A DNA stretch of 64,000 nt from Lacisediminihabitans sp040549465 (GTDB taxonomy: Bacteria > Actinomycetota > Actinomycetes > Actinomycetales > Microbacteriaceae). This document shows positions 51,416-61,450 of this stretch, piece by piece. The translations under genes and the position numbers were made by a program. Position 1 is the first letter of the stretch; each line of letters begins with the position of its first letter. Where the stretch lies: NCBI RefSeq assembly GCF_040549465.1, contig NZ_JBEPTL010000003.1:158555-222554 (forward strand). The letters run 5' to 3'. Below the pieces are notes generated by a model, which was not told the origin of the DNA, made no database searches, and saw only the letters and a list, made by a program, of their open reading frames with translations.

Positions 51416-52370
51416 CGGCCTCAGGGCCTTTCCTGCGTCGGCGGAGGTTCAAGAGGATGGCCATCGAGAGCGCGAGGATGAGCAGCAGGATCGACAGGGC
51501 GGCCCCGTATCCGACAGCACCGAGCGGAATACTGGTGCGATAGATCAGAGTGCCAAGGAACTCGGTGGCGAAGTTCGGCCCCCCGACGGTGACGAGGTAG
51601 GGAATGTCGAAGGTCTTAAGGGCACCGATCGCACTCAGGGTCGCGAGCGCGAGTGTGGTTCCTCTCACGTTCGGCCAGATGATGCTGACCAGACGCCGGA
51701 TGTTGCCGGCACCGTCGAGTTCTGCGGCTTCGAGCAGTTCCGGATCCAGCTGTCCCATCGCCGCGAAGTACAGGATGAACGACACACCGGTGCCACCCCA
51801 GATCGTGATCGCCAGAATCGCACCGAGCGCGGTATCGGATTGTGCGAGCCACGGCTGCGCGAGCCCACCAAGACCGATGTGTGTCAGCAGCCAGTTGAAC
51901 TGTCCATCGTTGGCGAAGATCTGCCGGAAGACCGGTGCCATGACCGCCGGAGCGAGAACGACAGGGACGAACAGGACGACCTTGTAGGCACCGCCGAACC
52001 ACGGCCGCGAGTGGAGGATCGCGGCAAGAACGAATCCGAGGATCGTCGAGACGGTGAAGGTGACGACGAAGCTGATGACCGTGTGCTGAATGGTGAGCCA
52101 GAAGACCGGATCGGTGAACGCCTTGACGTAGTTCGCCGCTCCGACGTGGACTACATCGGGGCTCGTGCCGTTCCAGGTCAGGGTCGAGATGTAACCGGTG
52201 TAACCGACCGAGTAATACAGCAAGCCGACCGAGAAGACCAGTGCCGGCAGAATCCATGCGTAGCCTGGCGGCCGCAGGAAGGAGCGCCGGCGAGCGACGC
52301 TCCTTCCCCGGGTGCGACCATCTGGTTTCGGCATCCGAGTTCGTTGAGCAAGGCTGGACGACTCAGGCAT
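51408..52370 (-). CDS. carbohydrate ABC transporter permease (MalF family)
   Basis: A 320-residue permease with a basic N-terminus and six membrane spans. The EAA loop reads ELLEAAELDGAGNIRRLVSIIWPNVR (about 205-230). It forms the translocation pore with the MalG-type subunit encoded just downstream, with which it overlaps by 8 bp. The binding-protein gene lies 44 bp upstream on the same strand. Confidence 0.92.
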   Translation of the reverse strand: MPESSSLAQRTRMPKPDGRTRGRSVARRRSFLRPPGYAWILPALVFSVGLLYYSVGYTGYISTLTWNGTSPDVVHVGAANYVKAFTDPVFWLTIQHTVISFVVTFTVSTILGFVLAAILHSRPWFGGAYKVVLFVPVVLAPAVMAPVFRQIFANDGQFNWLLTHIGLGGLAQPWLAQSDTALGAILAITIWGGTGVSFILYFAAMGQLDPELLEAAELDGAGNIRRLVSIIWPNVRGTTLALATLSAIGALKTFDIPYLVTVGGPNFATEFLGTLIYRTSIPLGAVGYGAALSILLLILALSMAILLNLRRRRKGPEADA

Positions 52371-52414
52371 TGCTGTGCCTCAGACTCGGGCGCGAGAGAG
52401 GGAACATCGGACGA

Positions 52415-53785
52415 CTAACCCTTCGCCACAGACTGCAAGGTCGCCAGCGCCTGCTCGGGAGTGGCTTTGCCCCCTGCGACGGATGCAGTCGCGATACCAA
52501 TCGCCTGCCCGACAGCCGTGCTCAGATCACCGAGACGTGGCTCGGTGATCTTGCTGGCGCTTCCGATCAACGTCTGCAGAGTCGGTTGCTGCTGTGAGCC
52601 ATCAACGAGCTTGATGTCCGACCACTTCGGCGCGACATCGGTCAACGCAGAGATGTCGTTGAGGGAGTTCGCGACGACCTGTTGAGCGTCAGTGTTGGTC
52701 GCGAGCCAGGTCACGAAGGTTGCCGCAGCCTTCGGCGACTTTGACTTGGTGTTCACTGCCAAACCGTAGTCAGCATCGCCGAACAGGGGCGCGGGGTTTC
52801 CGGCGCCGGTGATGTCGGGGAAGGGAATCGAGACGATCGGGAACGGCTTCGCCTCGGCGACGCCCGCTGCACTGACCGCCGAGGTGGCACCCGCGACGGT
52901 GGAGTACTGCATATACCAGGTGCCCATCATGACCATCGCGGTCTTGCCAGCCAGGAAGTCATTGTTGACGTCCGGATACTGCTGCACACCGAGCGCACCC
53001 TTCTGAATGATGCCGTTGCCGAACATCGTCTTGAAGGTGGTCATCGCTTTGACCAGGCTGGGATCTGTCCACTTGGCTTTACCTGCGACGGCCTTCGACC
53101 AGACGCCCGGCTCGATGCTGTCGGCGATGGCGTGCAGGAGATCCATGTTGAACCCGCTGTCGCCCGCACCCTGCTCGAAGCAGGTCACGTTGTGGGACGC
53201 GAACGACGAGCAGACCTGTACCCAGTCGGCCAGTGTCTTCGGTGGCTTAAGCCCATACTTGGAGAAGAGTTCCGGGTTGACCCATACCGGCCCGGCGAAG
53301 GTGGAACCGACGGCGAGGGCAGCGAGCTTGCCATCCGCGGTCGTCAGCCCCGCAGGCCCGATGGCAGCGACTTTGGACTTCCAATCGCTTCCGAGCGCCT
53401 TCTTGACCACAGGCGTCAGATCCATGGCAGACCCCTGGTAGGCGGTGATGGACCCGATGCCACCGCCCGGAGCCATGTTGAACACGTCGGGGCCGACCGA
53501 CGATGCCAGTGCCGGCCGAATGGCGGCGTCGTAGCTGGCCGTCGCGACCTGCTTGTAGGTCACCTTGATGTTCGGGTATTTCTTGTTGAACGCGGCGATG
53601 TACTGCTTGCCGACTCCGATTTCGGGAGTCCAGCCCCACCAGTTGATCGACCCTTTCGTAGCAGAGTCGGTCGTAGCGGCACCGGAACTGCTGCAGCCAG
53701 CCATTGCGCCGGTCACAAGAACTGCCGCGATGGTCACGGCGGCCAGGGATTTTCTGCGGGACCACTCTGGTCTAGATCCAAACAT
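52415..53785 (-). CDS. sugar ABC transporter substrate-binding lipoprotein
   Basis: A 456-residue family 1 extracellular binding protein. From ATG 53785 (AAAGAGG just upstream) it has a basic N-terminus and a lipobox, GAMAGC, so it is anchored as a lipoprotein processed by LspA. The mature part has INWWGWTPEIG and the usual cluster-B fold segments such as YPNIKVTYKQV and DVFNMAPGGG. It is the first gene of the ABC operon. A TTGACA-17-TATCGT promoter and the LacI-type operator lie upstream. The ligand cannot be inferred from sequence. Confidence 0.92.
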   Translation of the reverse strand: MFGSRPEWSRRKSLAAVTIAAVLVTGAMAGCSSSGAATTDSATKGSINWWGWTPEIGVGKQYIAAFNKKYPNIKVTYKQVATASYDAAIRPALASSVGPDVFNMAPGGGIGSITAYQGSAMDLTPVVKKALGSDWKSKVAAIGPAGLTTADGKLAALAVGSTFAGPVWVNPELFSKYGLKPPKTLADWVQVCSSFASHNVTCFEQGAGDSGFNMDLLHAIADSIEPGVWSKAVAGKAKWTDPSLVKAMTTFKTMFGNGIIQKGALGVQQYPDVNNDFLAGKTAMVMMGTWYMQYSTVAGATSAVSAAGVAEAKPFPIVSIPFPDITGAGNPAPLFGDADYGLAVNTKSKSPKAAATFVTWLATNTDAQQVVANSLNDISALTDVAPKWSDIKLVDGSQQQPTLQTLIGSASKITEPRLGDLSTAVGQAIGIATASVAGGKATPEQALATLQSVAKG

Positions 53786-53862
53786 GATTGCCTCTTTCGT
53801 TTCCACATCGTCGTGGCGAAGCTTCGACGCTCGCGACGCACGTCCCATTGGGCGACGTCTCG

Positions 53863-53921
53863 ACGATAGGTTCAAGAGAAATTGATGTCAATATTTAGCT
53901 CAAAATACGAAACCTTTCAAA
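53863..53921 (-). promoter_or_regulatory. promoter and LacI-type operator of the ABC operon (copy A)
   Basis: On the minus strand TTGACA (53886-53891) and TATCGT (53863-53868) are 17 bp apart. Just upstream, 53888-53921 is a 34-bp block shared with copy B at 55502-55535 (about 30 of 34 positions equal). It contains TCAATATTTAGCTCAA and the near-palindrome CGAAACCTTTCA (53908-53919). The latter also covers the expected -35 region of the divergent lacI-type gene (-10 TACGAT at 53932-53937), so the regulator may control itself as well. Confidence 0.75.
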
Positions 53922-53970
53922 AGAACAGCTATACGATACTGGCGTGGTCGAATCGAGAGAAGGACACCGG

Positions 53971-55056
53971 ATGAGCAGTTCAGAGCCGCGCGCTTCGAAA
54001 AGGGCAGGCGTTGCTGAAGGGTCGGCCGAGGAGGCGACGCCGAAAGCGCCGCGGCCGGCCACGCTTGAGCTGGTGGCCAGGGAGGCTGCGGTATCTCTCG
54101 CCACCGCGTCCAAAGTGCTCAACGACCGACCGGGTGTTGCGCCCGAGACCAGGGAACGCGTCGCCTCGGTGTTCCGGCGCCACGGCTATACGAGGCGAGG
54201 CATGGCGGAGACCTTCGCCCCAACCATCGAGTTGGTCTTCGGCGCGCTCGACGGGGCCTGGCCGATCGAACTCATTCGAGGCGCGGTGCAGGTAGCCAGT
54301 GAGAACGGTTTCGGCGTATCAGTGACCGAAAGCGGTCACGGGCACGCGGCTGCCCCAGAGTGGATCGGGCCCGTGCTCAAGCGGCAGCCGGCCGGAGTGA
54401 TACTCATCGCATCGGACCTGGCCGTGGATGCGAAGTATCAGCTTCGATCACGGAGCATTCCGTTCGTGATCGTCGATCCAGCTGGCGACCCTGCCGACGA
54501 TGTTCCCTCGGTCGGATCGACCAACTGGGCGGGCGGTGTTCAGGCCACGCGTCACCTGATCGAACTCGGGCATCGCAACATCGGCGTAATCGCGGGATCG
54601 GAGACCCTGCTCGCCACCCGCGCGCGCATCGACGGATTTCGATCGGCAATGAACGAAGCGGGCCTGCCGATAAACAAGGACTTCGTAGTGGTTCTGGACT
54701 TCGACGACGAGGCCAGCCCGGAACCCGGGCTACAGCTTCTCACGCGCCCCGACCGGCCGACAGCGATCTTCGCCACGAGCGATGTGAAGGCCCTGGCGAC
54801 CTATGAAGCCGCACGGACGCTGGGCCTCAGCATTCCACACGACCTCTCGATCGTCGGCTACGACGACCTGCAGTTCGCACGTTTGGCCGGCCCTCCTCTC
54901 ACCACGATCCGTCAGCCGCTGAAGGAGATGGCCCAGGCCGCTGCCCAGATGATCATCGAACGTCGGCAGCACCAGCGCGCACAGGGCGCACGGGTTGAGT
55001 TGTCTACATCGCTCATCCTGCGATCGAGCACGACCGCGCCGGCACAGGTCGTCTAG
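53971..55056 (+). CDS. LacI family transcriptional regulator
   Basis: A 361-residue repressor. The N-terminal LacI helix-turn-helix is LELVAREAAVSLATASKVLNDRPGVAPETRERV (about 30-62), followed by a periplasmic-binding-like sugar domain including IFATSDVKALATYEAARTLGLSIPHDLSIVGYDD. ATG 53971 follows AGAAGGAC at a good distance; GTG 53944 is also in frame and would sit 6 nt after the TACGAT -10 box. It diverges from the binding-protein operon and converges on the tautomerase gene, whose end it overlaps by 4 bp. It should respond to the sugar or a derivative. Confidence 0.92.
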   Translation: MSSSEPRASKRAGVAEGSAEEATPKAPRPATLELVAREAAVSLATASKVLNDRPGVAPETRERVASVFRRHGYTRRGMAETFAPTIELVFGALDGAWPIELIRGAVQVASENGFGVSVTESGHGHAAAPEWIGPVLKRQPAGVILIASDLAVDAKYQLRSRSIPFVIVDPAGDPADDVPSVGSTNWAGGVQATRHLIELGHRNIGVIAGSETLLATRARIDGFRSAMNEAGLPINKDFVVVLDFDDEASPEPGLQLLTRPDRPTAIFATSDVKALATYEAARTLGLSIPHDLSIVGYDDLQFARLAGPPLTTIRQPLKEMAQAAAQMIIERRQHQRAQGARVELSTSLILRSSTTAPAQVV

Positions 55057-55439
55057 GCGGGCTGTTCATGGCCGAGTTCACGTTTGGCCGGCGAGTGCCA
55101 GTTGTTGCTGCCGTCGATCTCGACAATCGAGATGAGCAGAGTATCCGGGCGGATTCCGAGCGCCTCGGTGTTGCGGATCATCGACGCGTACATATTCTGC
55201 TTGGTCTCGGGGGAGTAGCCGTGGGAGGCGAGAACCTCGATGTAGATGATGTCGTCCCGGTCAGCGTCTGGAAAGGTACGGCTGAAGACCAGTTCACCGT
55301 CATCGTGCAGTGTAAAACGCTGGAAGAGGTCGTCTTCGGGCATCAAGAGCCCTTCGACCAGGCTGGCGTGCAGCGCGGTGCTCAGTGCCTCCATCTGGGG
55401 CTTCCTCGACCGATGCATGTCGATGTGGATATGTGGCAT
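55053..55439 (-). CDS. tautomerase superfamily protein
   Basis: A 128-residue protein beginning MPHIHIDMHRSRKPQ; after Met removal Pro1 would be the catalytic base of the 4-oxalocrotonate tautomerase superfamily. The length (twice the 62-residue 4-OT) and segments such as RFTLHDDGELVFSRTFPDADR and IVEIDGSNNWHS suit the longer Tautomerase_2-like family. AAGGAGTG sits before ATG 55439. The promoter upstream matches that of the sugar ABC operon, so it probably acts on a metabolite of the same pathway; this is inference. Confidence 0.85.
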   Translation of the reverse strand: MPHIHIDMHRSRKPQMEALSTALHASLVEGLLMPEDDLFQRFTLHDDGELVFSRTFPDADRDDIIYIEVLASHGYSPETKQNMYASMIRNTEALGIRPDTLLISIVEIDGSNNWHSPAKRELGHEQPA

Positions 55440-55476
55440 GAGCACTCCTTGTTCGATGACCCGAATGGCCGCACTC

Positions 55477-55535
55477 ACGCTACCTAGGTGCTAGAGATGG
55501 GTCAATATTTAGCTCAATATGCGAAAGCTTTCGAA
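55477..55535 (-). promoter_or_regulatory. promoter and LacI-type operator of the tautomerase gene (copy B)
   Basis: On the minus strand TTGACC (55500-55505) and TAGCGT (55477-55482) are 17 bp apart, the same geometry as copy A. The shared 34-bp block is 55502-55535 and holds the perfect palindrome CGAAAGCTTTCG at 55522-55533. The tautomerase start is 38 bp downstream of the -10 box. Confidence 0.75.
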
Positions 55536-55609
55536 GTGAGTACGCGTTACCGAGTGGAGAGCAGGAATCGAGAAGCGACTGTCGGTGAGCCCCAACTAGG
55601 CTGACCGCC

Positions 55610-58021
<2,412 letters not shown>

Positions 58022-58042
58022 TTGCTAGTGCGAAACGTTCGC

Positions 58043-58618
58043 TTAGACGCTGGCCGTTCCGGTCAGGTTGCGCAGTTCGCCGATCACCTCTATCGATATG
58101 TCGGCGAGAGATCGTTTCTCGCCCTCGCGGATCCACTGCGCGAAGGCGATTCCGAACACTGTCACCCCGGACTCGGCAGCTAGCGTGGCTGCCGGTTCGG
58201 CGACACCCCGGAGGCGGAGCGCGTCGGCCACAGTCGTAGCCAGCCCGGCGAGTTTGTGCAGTTCACGCTCCTGCAGCGCAGGATTCTGCGCGATGACGGT
58301 CTGTCGCGTGCGCGAGTACGGCCGGCGCTCGTCCGGGAAGAATGCTGCGGCAGCTCGAAGCGAAGAAGCGACGATGTCGAGCGGCGAAGCATCGGTCGGC
58401 ATGGCGTCGACTCCGTCGAGGAAGGCCCGGAGGAAAAGGTCTTGGCCGTAGAACAGGACTTCGCGCTTATCGCTGAAGTGGCGAAAGAAGGTGCGCTCGG
58501 TCAGTCCGACGGACTGCGCAATCTCAGCGGCCGTCGTCTCCTCGAACCCATGGGTGGCAAAGAGCTCGAGAGCCGCCGCCTGTAGGCGTTCTCTCGCGCC
58601 GGGTTGCCATCGCACCAT
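58043..58618 (-). CDS. TetR family transcriptional regulator
   Basis: A 191-residue repressor from ATG 58618. The TetR N-terminal domain reads LQAAALELFATHGFEETTAAEIAQSVGLTERTFFRHFSDKREVLFYG (about 12-58). The C-terminal ligand domain is variable. TAGACT (AGTCTA at 58626-58631) lies 7 nt before the start without a ribosome site, so the message is probably leaderless. It diverges from the two SDR genes; nested repeats in the gap are its likely operator. The ligand is unknown. Confidence 0.9.
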   Translation of the reverse strand: MVRWQPGARERLQAAALELFATHGFEETTAAEIAQSVGLTERTFFRHFSDKREVLFYGQDLFLRAFLDGVDAMPTDASPLDIVASSLRAAAAFFPDERRPYSRTRQTVIAQNPALQERELHKLAGLATTVADALRLRGVAEPAATLAAESGVTVFGIAFAQWIREGEKRSLADISIEVIGELRNLTGTASV

Positions 58619-58659
58619 AGTGTCGAGTCTAGTGATGACAGCGGCTGTCGTGAGGGGTA

Positions 58660-58696
58660 CAGTGATGTCTGTTGCTGACATCAGTCACTGACATCA
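58660..58696. promoter_or_regulatory. nested operator repeats between the tetR-type gene and the SDR operon
   Basis: TGATGTC (58663-58669) and GACATCA (58677-58683) form a perfect inverted repeat with a 7-bp spacer, and GACATCA recurs at 58690-58696. CAGTGA (58660-58665) and TCACTG (58685-58690) form a second, wider inverted repeat. A TetR dimer operator controlling both directions is the simplest reading. Confidence 0.65.
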
Positions 58697-58741
58697 TCAG
58701 ATTAGACGTTCCGCCGGTAGCGGAACCGAAGGAGAACTGTC

Positions 58742-59641
58742 ATGCGCGTTTTCGTCACTGGAGCTTCCGGATGGATCGGCTCAGCCGCCGTCGACGAATT
58801 GCTCGCCGCGGGCCATGAGGTCACCGGGCTGGCCAGGTCCGACGCCTCCGCTGCGGCACTCGAAGCGAAGGGCGCTCACGTCCGCCGCGGGGATCTCGAC
58901 GACCTGGACAGCATCCGTGCCGGCGCAGAGACCGCCGATGCCGTCGTCCATCTTGCGAACAAGCACGATTTCTCGAACCCTGCTGTTTCGAACGCGGCCG
59001 AGCGGGCCGCCGTACAGACCATCGGAGACGCGCTTGTCGGCACGGATCGCCCTTTCCTGTTGGCATCGGGCGTCGTCGGCCTCGCCACGGGCAGGCCGGC
59101 CACCGAGCAGGACCTGTCTCCTTTCCATGGCGCAGAGTCGCCACGAGGGGGGAGCGAGAATCTCGCCCTCGAGTTCGCCGACCGCGGCGTTCGCACAGTG
59201 AGCCTGCGCTTTTCGCCGACCGTTCATGGAACCGGCGACCACGGCTTTATTGCGGCGATCGCGGCTGTCGCTCGCCAGAAGGGTGTCTCCGGCTACCCGG
59301 GCGACGGAACCAACCGGTGGGCCGCGGTGCACCGCTCCGATGCCGCGCGCCTCGTCGCACTCGGACTCGAGAAGGCCCCGGCGGGCGCCATCCTCCACGC
59401 CGTGGGCGAAGAGGGCGTTCCGACGCGCGAAATCGCGGAGGCGATCGGGCGCGCGTTCGACCTGCCCGTCACGTCGATCGCTCCTGACGATGTCCAGGAA
59501 CACTTCGGCTGGATCGGCGGTTTCTTCGCCATGGATGGCACGGCGACGAGTATCGCGACACAGGAGCTCCTCGGCTGGTCGCCGACAGGCCCGACCCTCA
59601 TCGAGGATCTCGACGCCGGCGCCTACGCCGTGACCGAGTAG
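58742..59641 (+). CDS. NAD(P)-binding SDR/epimerase-like protein
   Basis: A 299-residue extended-type SDR protein. The Rossmann loop TGASGWIG (about 7-14) and RGDLDDLDSIRAG nucleotide-specificity strand are clear, and the C-terminal half resembles sugar-epimerase-like relatives. The usual catalytic Tyr-x-x-x-Lys is missing: the matching region reads ESPRGGSENLALEF. Some atypical SDR families carry this change. AAGGAGA precedes the ATG. It is the first gene after the TetR operator, with a second SDR gene 12 bp downstream. The substrate is unknown. Confidence 0.87.
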   Translation: MRVFVTGASGWIGSAAVDELLAAGHEVTGLARSDASAAALEAKGAHVRRGDLDDLDSIRAGAETADAVVHLANKHDFSNPAVSNAAERAAVQTIGDALVGTDRPFLLASGVVGLATGRPATEQDLSPFHGAESPRGGSENLALEFADRGVRTVSLRFSPTVHGTGDHGFIAAIAAVARQKGVSGYPGDGTNRWAAVHRSDAARLVALGLEKAPAGAILHAVGEEGVPTREIAEAIGRAFDLPVTSIAPDDVQEHFGWIGGFFAMDGTATSIATQELLGWSPTGPTLIEDLDAGAYAVTE

Positions 59642-59653
59642 GAGGCCACGAAC

Positions 59654-60343
59654 ATGGGTGCACTGATAGTCTTCGGCTACGGTCCCGGAATTTCGCACGC
59701 GACAGCGGAACGCTTCGGGCGCGAGGGTTACTCCCTCGCGCTCGTCGGTCGGAATGCTGAGAGACTTGCCAGTGGGGCTGCCCGCTTGATTGCCGATGGT
59801 TTCGACGCCAGGGCCTACCAGGCCGACGCCAGCGATCTGGCGATGATCCGCCAGGTCGTCAGCGACGTCCGAAACGACCTCGGACCGGTCTCCGCCGTTC
59901 TCTGGACAGCCTTCAGGAGCGGGGGAGTGACGGATGTTCTCTCGACCCGTTCTGAGGACATCGAGCGCGTGTTCGACGTCGGAATCGCCGGCCTGCTCGC
60001 CTGCGTGCAGGAAGCGCTCGACGACTTGAAGTCGACCCCGGGGGCGGCGATCCTGGTCGCCAATGGTTCCGTGGGGGAGCAGAGTTCGGAGGCCGATGGG
60101 TTCACGAAATTTCTCGGAATTGATGGCGTCGCCCTCGAAAATGCTGCCAAGTCAAAACTCGTCGGCATTCTCGCTGAGCGTCTGCGCGAGTTCGACATCT
60201 ATGTGGGCGAGGTGACGATCGCCGGATCCGTCGCCGGCACGGCGACGGCGAGTCCTACCGCAATCGATCCGTCGGACATCGCCGAGAGATTCTGGTCGCT
60301 CACCCAGGCTCGCGACATGACTCGCGTTCGGATGACCGAATAG
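59654..60343 (+). CDS. atypical short-chain dehydrogenase
   Basis: A 229-residue classical-size SDR protein. The cofactor loop is GYGPGIS (about 8-14), a variant of TGxxxGxG, followed by LVGRNAERL and AYQADASDLAMI for cofactor binding. The active site lacks Tyr: the matching region reads KFLGIDGVALENAAKSKL, with lysines but no Tyr four before. It is probably co-transcribed with the upstream SDR gene under TetR control. With both SDR proteins lacking the catalytic Tyr, a redox role should not be assumed. Confidence 0.84.
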   Translation: MGALIVFGYGPGISHATAERFGREGYSLALVGRNAERLASGAARLIADGFDARAYQADASDLAMIRQVVSDVRNDLGPVSAVLWTAFRSGGVTDVLSTRSEDIERVFDVGIAGLLACVQEALDDLKSTPGAAILVANGSVGEQSSEADGFTKFLGIDGVALENAAKSKLVGILAERLREFDIYVGEVTIAGSVAGTATASPTAIDPSDIAERFWSLTQARDMTRVRMTE

Positions 60344-60424
60344 GGCGAACGGGCGCCCCACCGTCGCAGCATCGCCAATTTGCCAGAGCTCCAGAAGGTT
60401 ACCCATTCGCAGATCCGCTCGGAC

Positions 60425-60646
60425 CTATGGGGAGCCATCCTCATCGGGGACCCAGCGCAGGATGTCGCCCGGCTGACAGCGGAGCACGCGGCAGATCGTG
60501 TCGAGGGTGGTGAAGCGCACCGCTTTGGCGCGACCATTTTTGAGTACTGCCACGTTTGCGACCGTGATGCCGATGGCATCCGCGAACTCGCCCACCGACA
60601 TCTTGCGCTTGGCAAGTTCGACGTCGAGATCAACGATGATAGCCAT
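60425..60646 (-). CDS. small XRE-family helix-turn-helix regulator
   Basis: A 73-residue Cro/C1-type DNA-binding protein starting MAIIVDLDVELAKRKMSVGEFADAIG, with recognition helix near ITVANVAVLKNGRAKAVRF and the ending LDTICRVLRCQPGDILRW. This YozG-like form normally pairs with a DUF2975 membrane protein encoded just upstream. Here the end of such a gene overlaps its ATG by one base, but that gene is cut off about 100 bp upstream. Its promoter has probably been lost or replaced. Confidence 0.88.
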   Translation of the reverse strand: MAIIVDLDVELAKRKMSVGEFADAIGITVANVAVLKNGRAKAVRFTTLDTICRVLRCQPGDILRWVPDEDGSP

Positions 60647-60750
60647 CAGACCACTTCCGCCAGTTCGTTCTCGAGGGTGGTTGCCGAGCGCAGCAGCCCG
60701 CGTATTACAACCATGAACACAGCGAATGTCGCCGAAGCATCCCGGAGCAG
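60646..60750 (-). pseudogene. 3' remnant of a DUF2975 membrane protein gene
   Basis: On the minus strand a frame encoding LLRDASATFAVFMVVIRGLL followed by RSATTLENELAEVV ends in TGA, which overlaps the XRE start as TGATG. The hydrophobic segment and charged tail match the DUF2975 C-terminus and its usual operon with XRE. A stop lies just upstream in the frame, and the sequence there instead continues the plus-strand sulfatase remnant. The break is at about 60740-60752. Confidence 0.6.
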
Positions 60751-61450
60751 CTACGTCGGTCACGGCCCGTCCTACACGGACTTCACCCCGGAACAGCTCG
60801 ACGAAATCCGGCGGACCTACTATGCGATGGTCACGCTCGTCGATGACTCGGTCAAGCACATCCTCGACGAGCTGCGAGCGGCCGACCTTGAGCGCGACAC
60901 ACTCGTCATCTTCGTCAGCGACCACGGCGAGATGCTCGGCGACCATGGCTTGTTGCTCAAGGGACCGATGATGTACGAGGGCGCCATCCGGGTTCCCCTC
61001 ATCATCTCGTGGTCCGAGCACGTTCCCTCCGGTGAACGCGTGGAGGGATTCGTCTCATCCGTGGATATCGCCGCCACGACCCGGCGGGCGGCAGGACTTG
61101 AACCCGCGGCCTTCGACCAGGGTCGTGACCTTGTCGCCGTGGCGAATGGTGCGCCAGCGTTGCCGTATGCCTGGAGCGAATACCGAAACTCCGGCTACGC
61201 CTACGATCCTGCAGTCGATACGACCATGTGTCGAGACGCAGACTACAAACTCGTCGTATGGCACGGTGAGCCGGATGCCGACCGTGGACCGGTGGGGGAG
61301 TTGTATGACCTGCGACTGGATCCTGATGAGATCGTCAATCGATGGGATGATCCGAACTATCTGGCCGCACGAATGCGACTCTAGGAGAGGTTCGCCGACG
61401 TGCAGGAACGCCATGAAAACAAATCCGCACCGCGAGTTGCTCCGTGGTGA
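60714..61450 (+). pseudogene. sulfatase, 5'-truncated and interrupted by TAG
   Basis: The C-terminal half of an arylsulfatase-type enzyme. Similarity begins near 60746 (SYVGHGPSYTDFTPEQLDEIRR) and includes the metal-ligand motif VFVSDHGEMLGDHGLL-like FVSDHGEMLGDHGLL. The N-terminal half with the Cys/Ser-x-Pro-x-Arg formylglycine site is absent, so it cannot be active. The frame meets TAG at 61382-61384. Reading on gives ERFADVQERHENKSAPRVAPW and a TGA at 61448-61450, the normal ending of this family, so the TAG is a nonsense change. ATG 60714 opens the remaining frame but lies in the DUF2975 remnant. Confidence 0.85.

Noticed and set aside
55590..55609. Control of the uvrA-like gene by the LacI operator at 55502-55535
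   Set aside because: The operator lies well upstream of the TAGGCT -10 box and its geometry fits the minus-strand tautomerase promoter instead.
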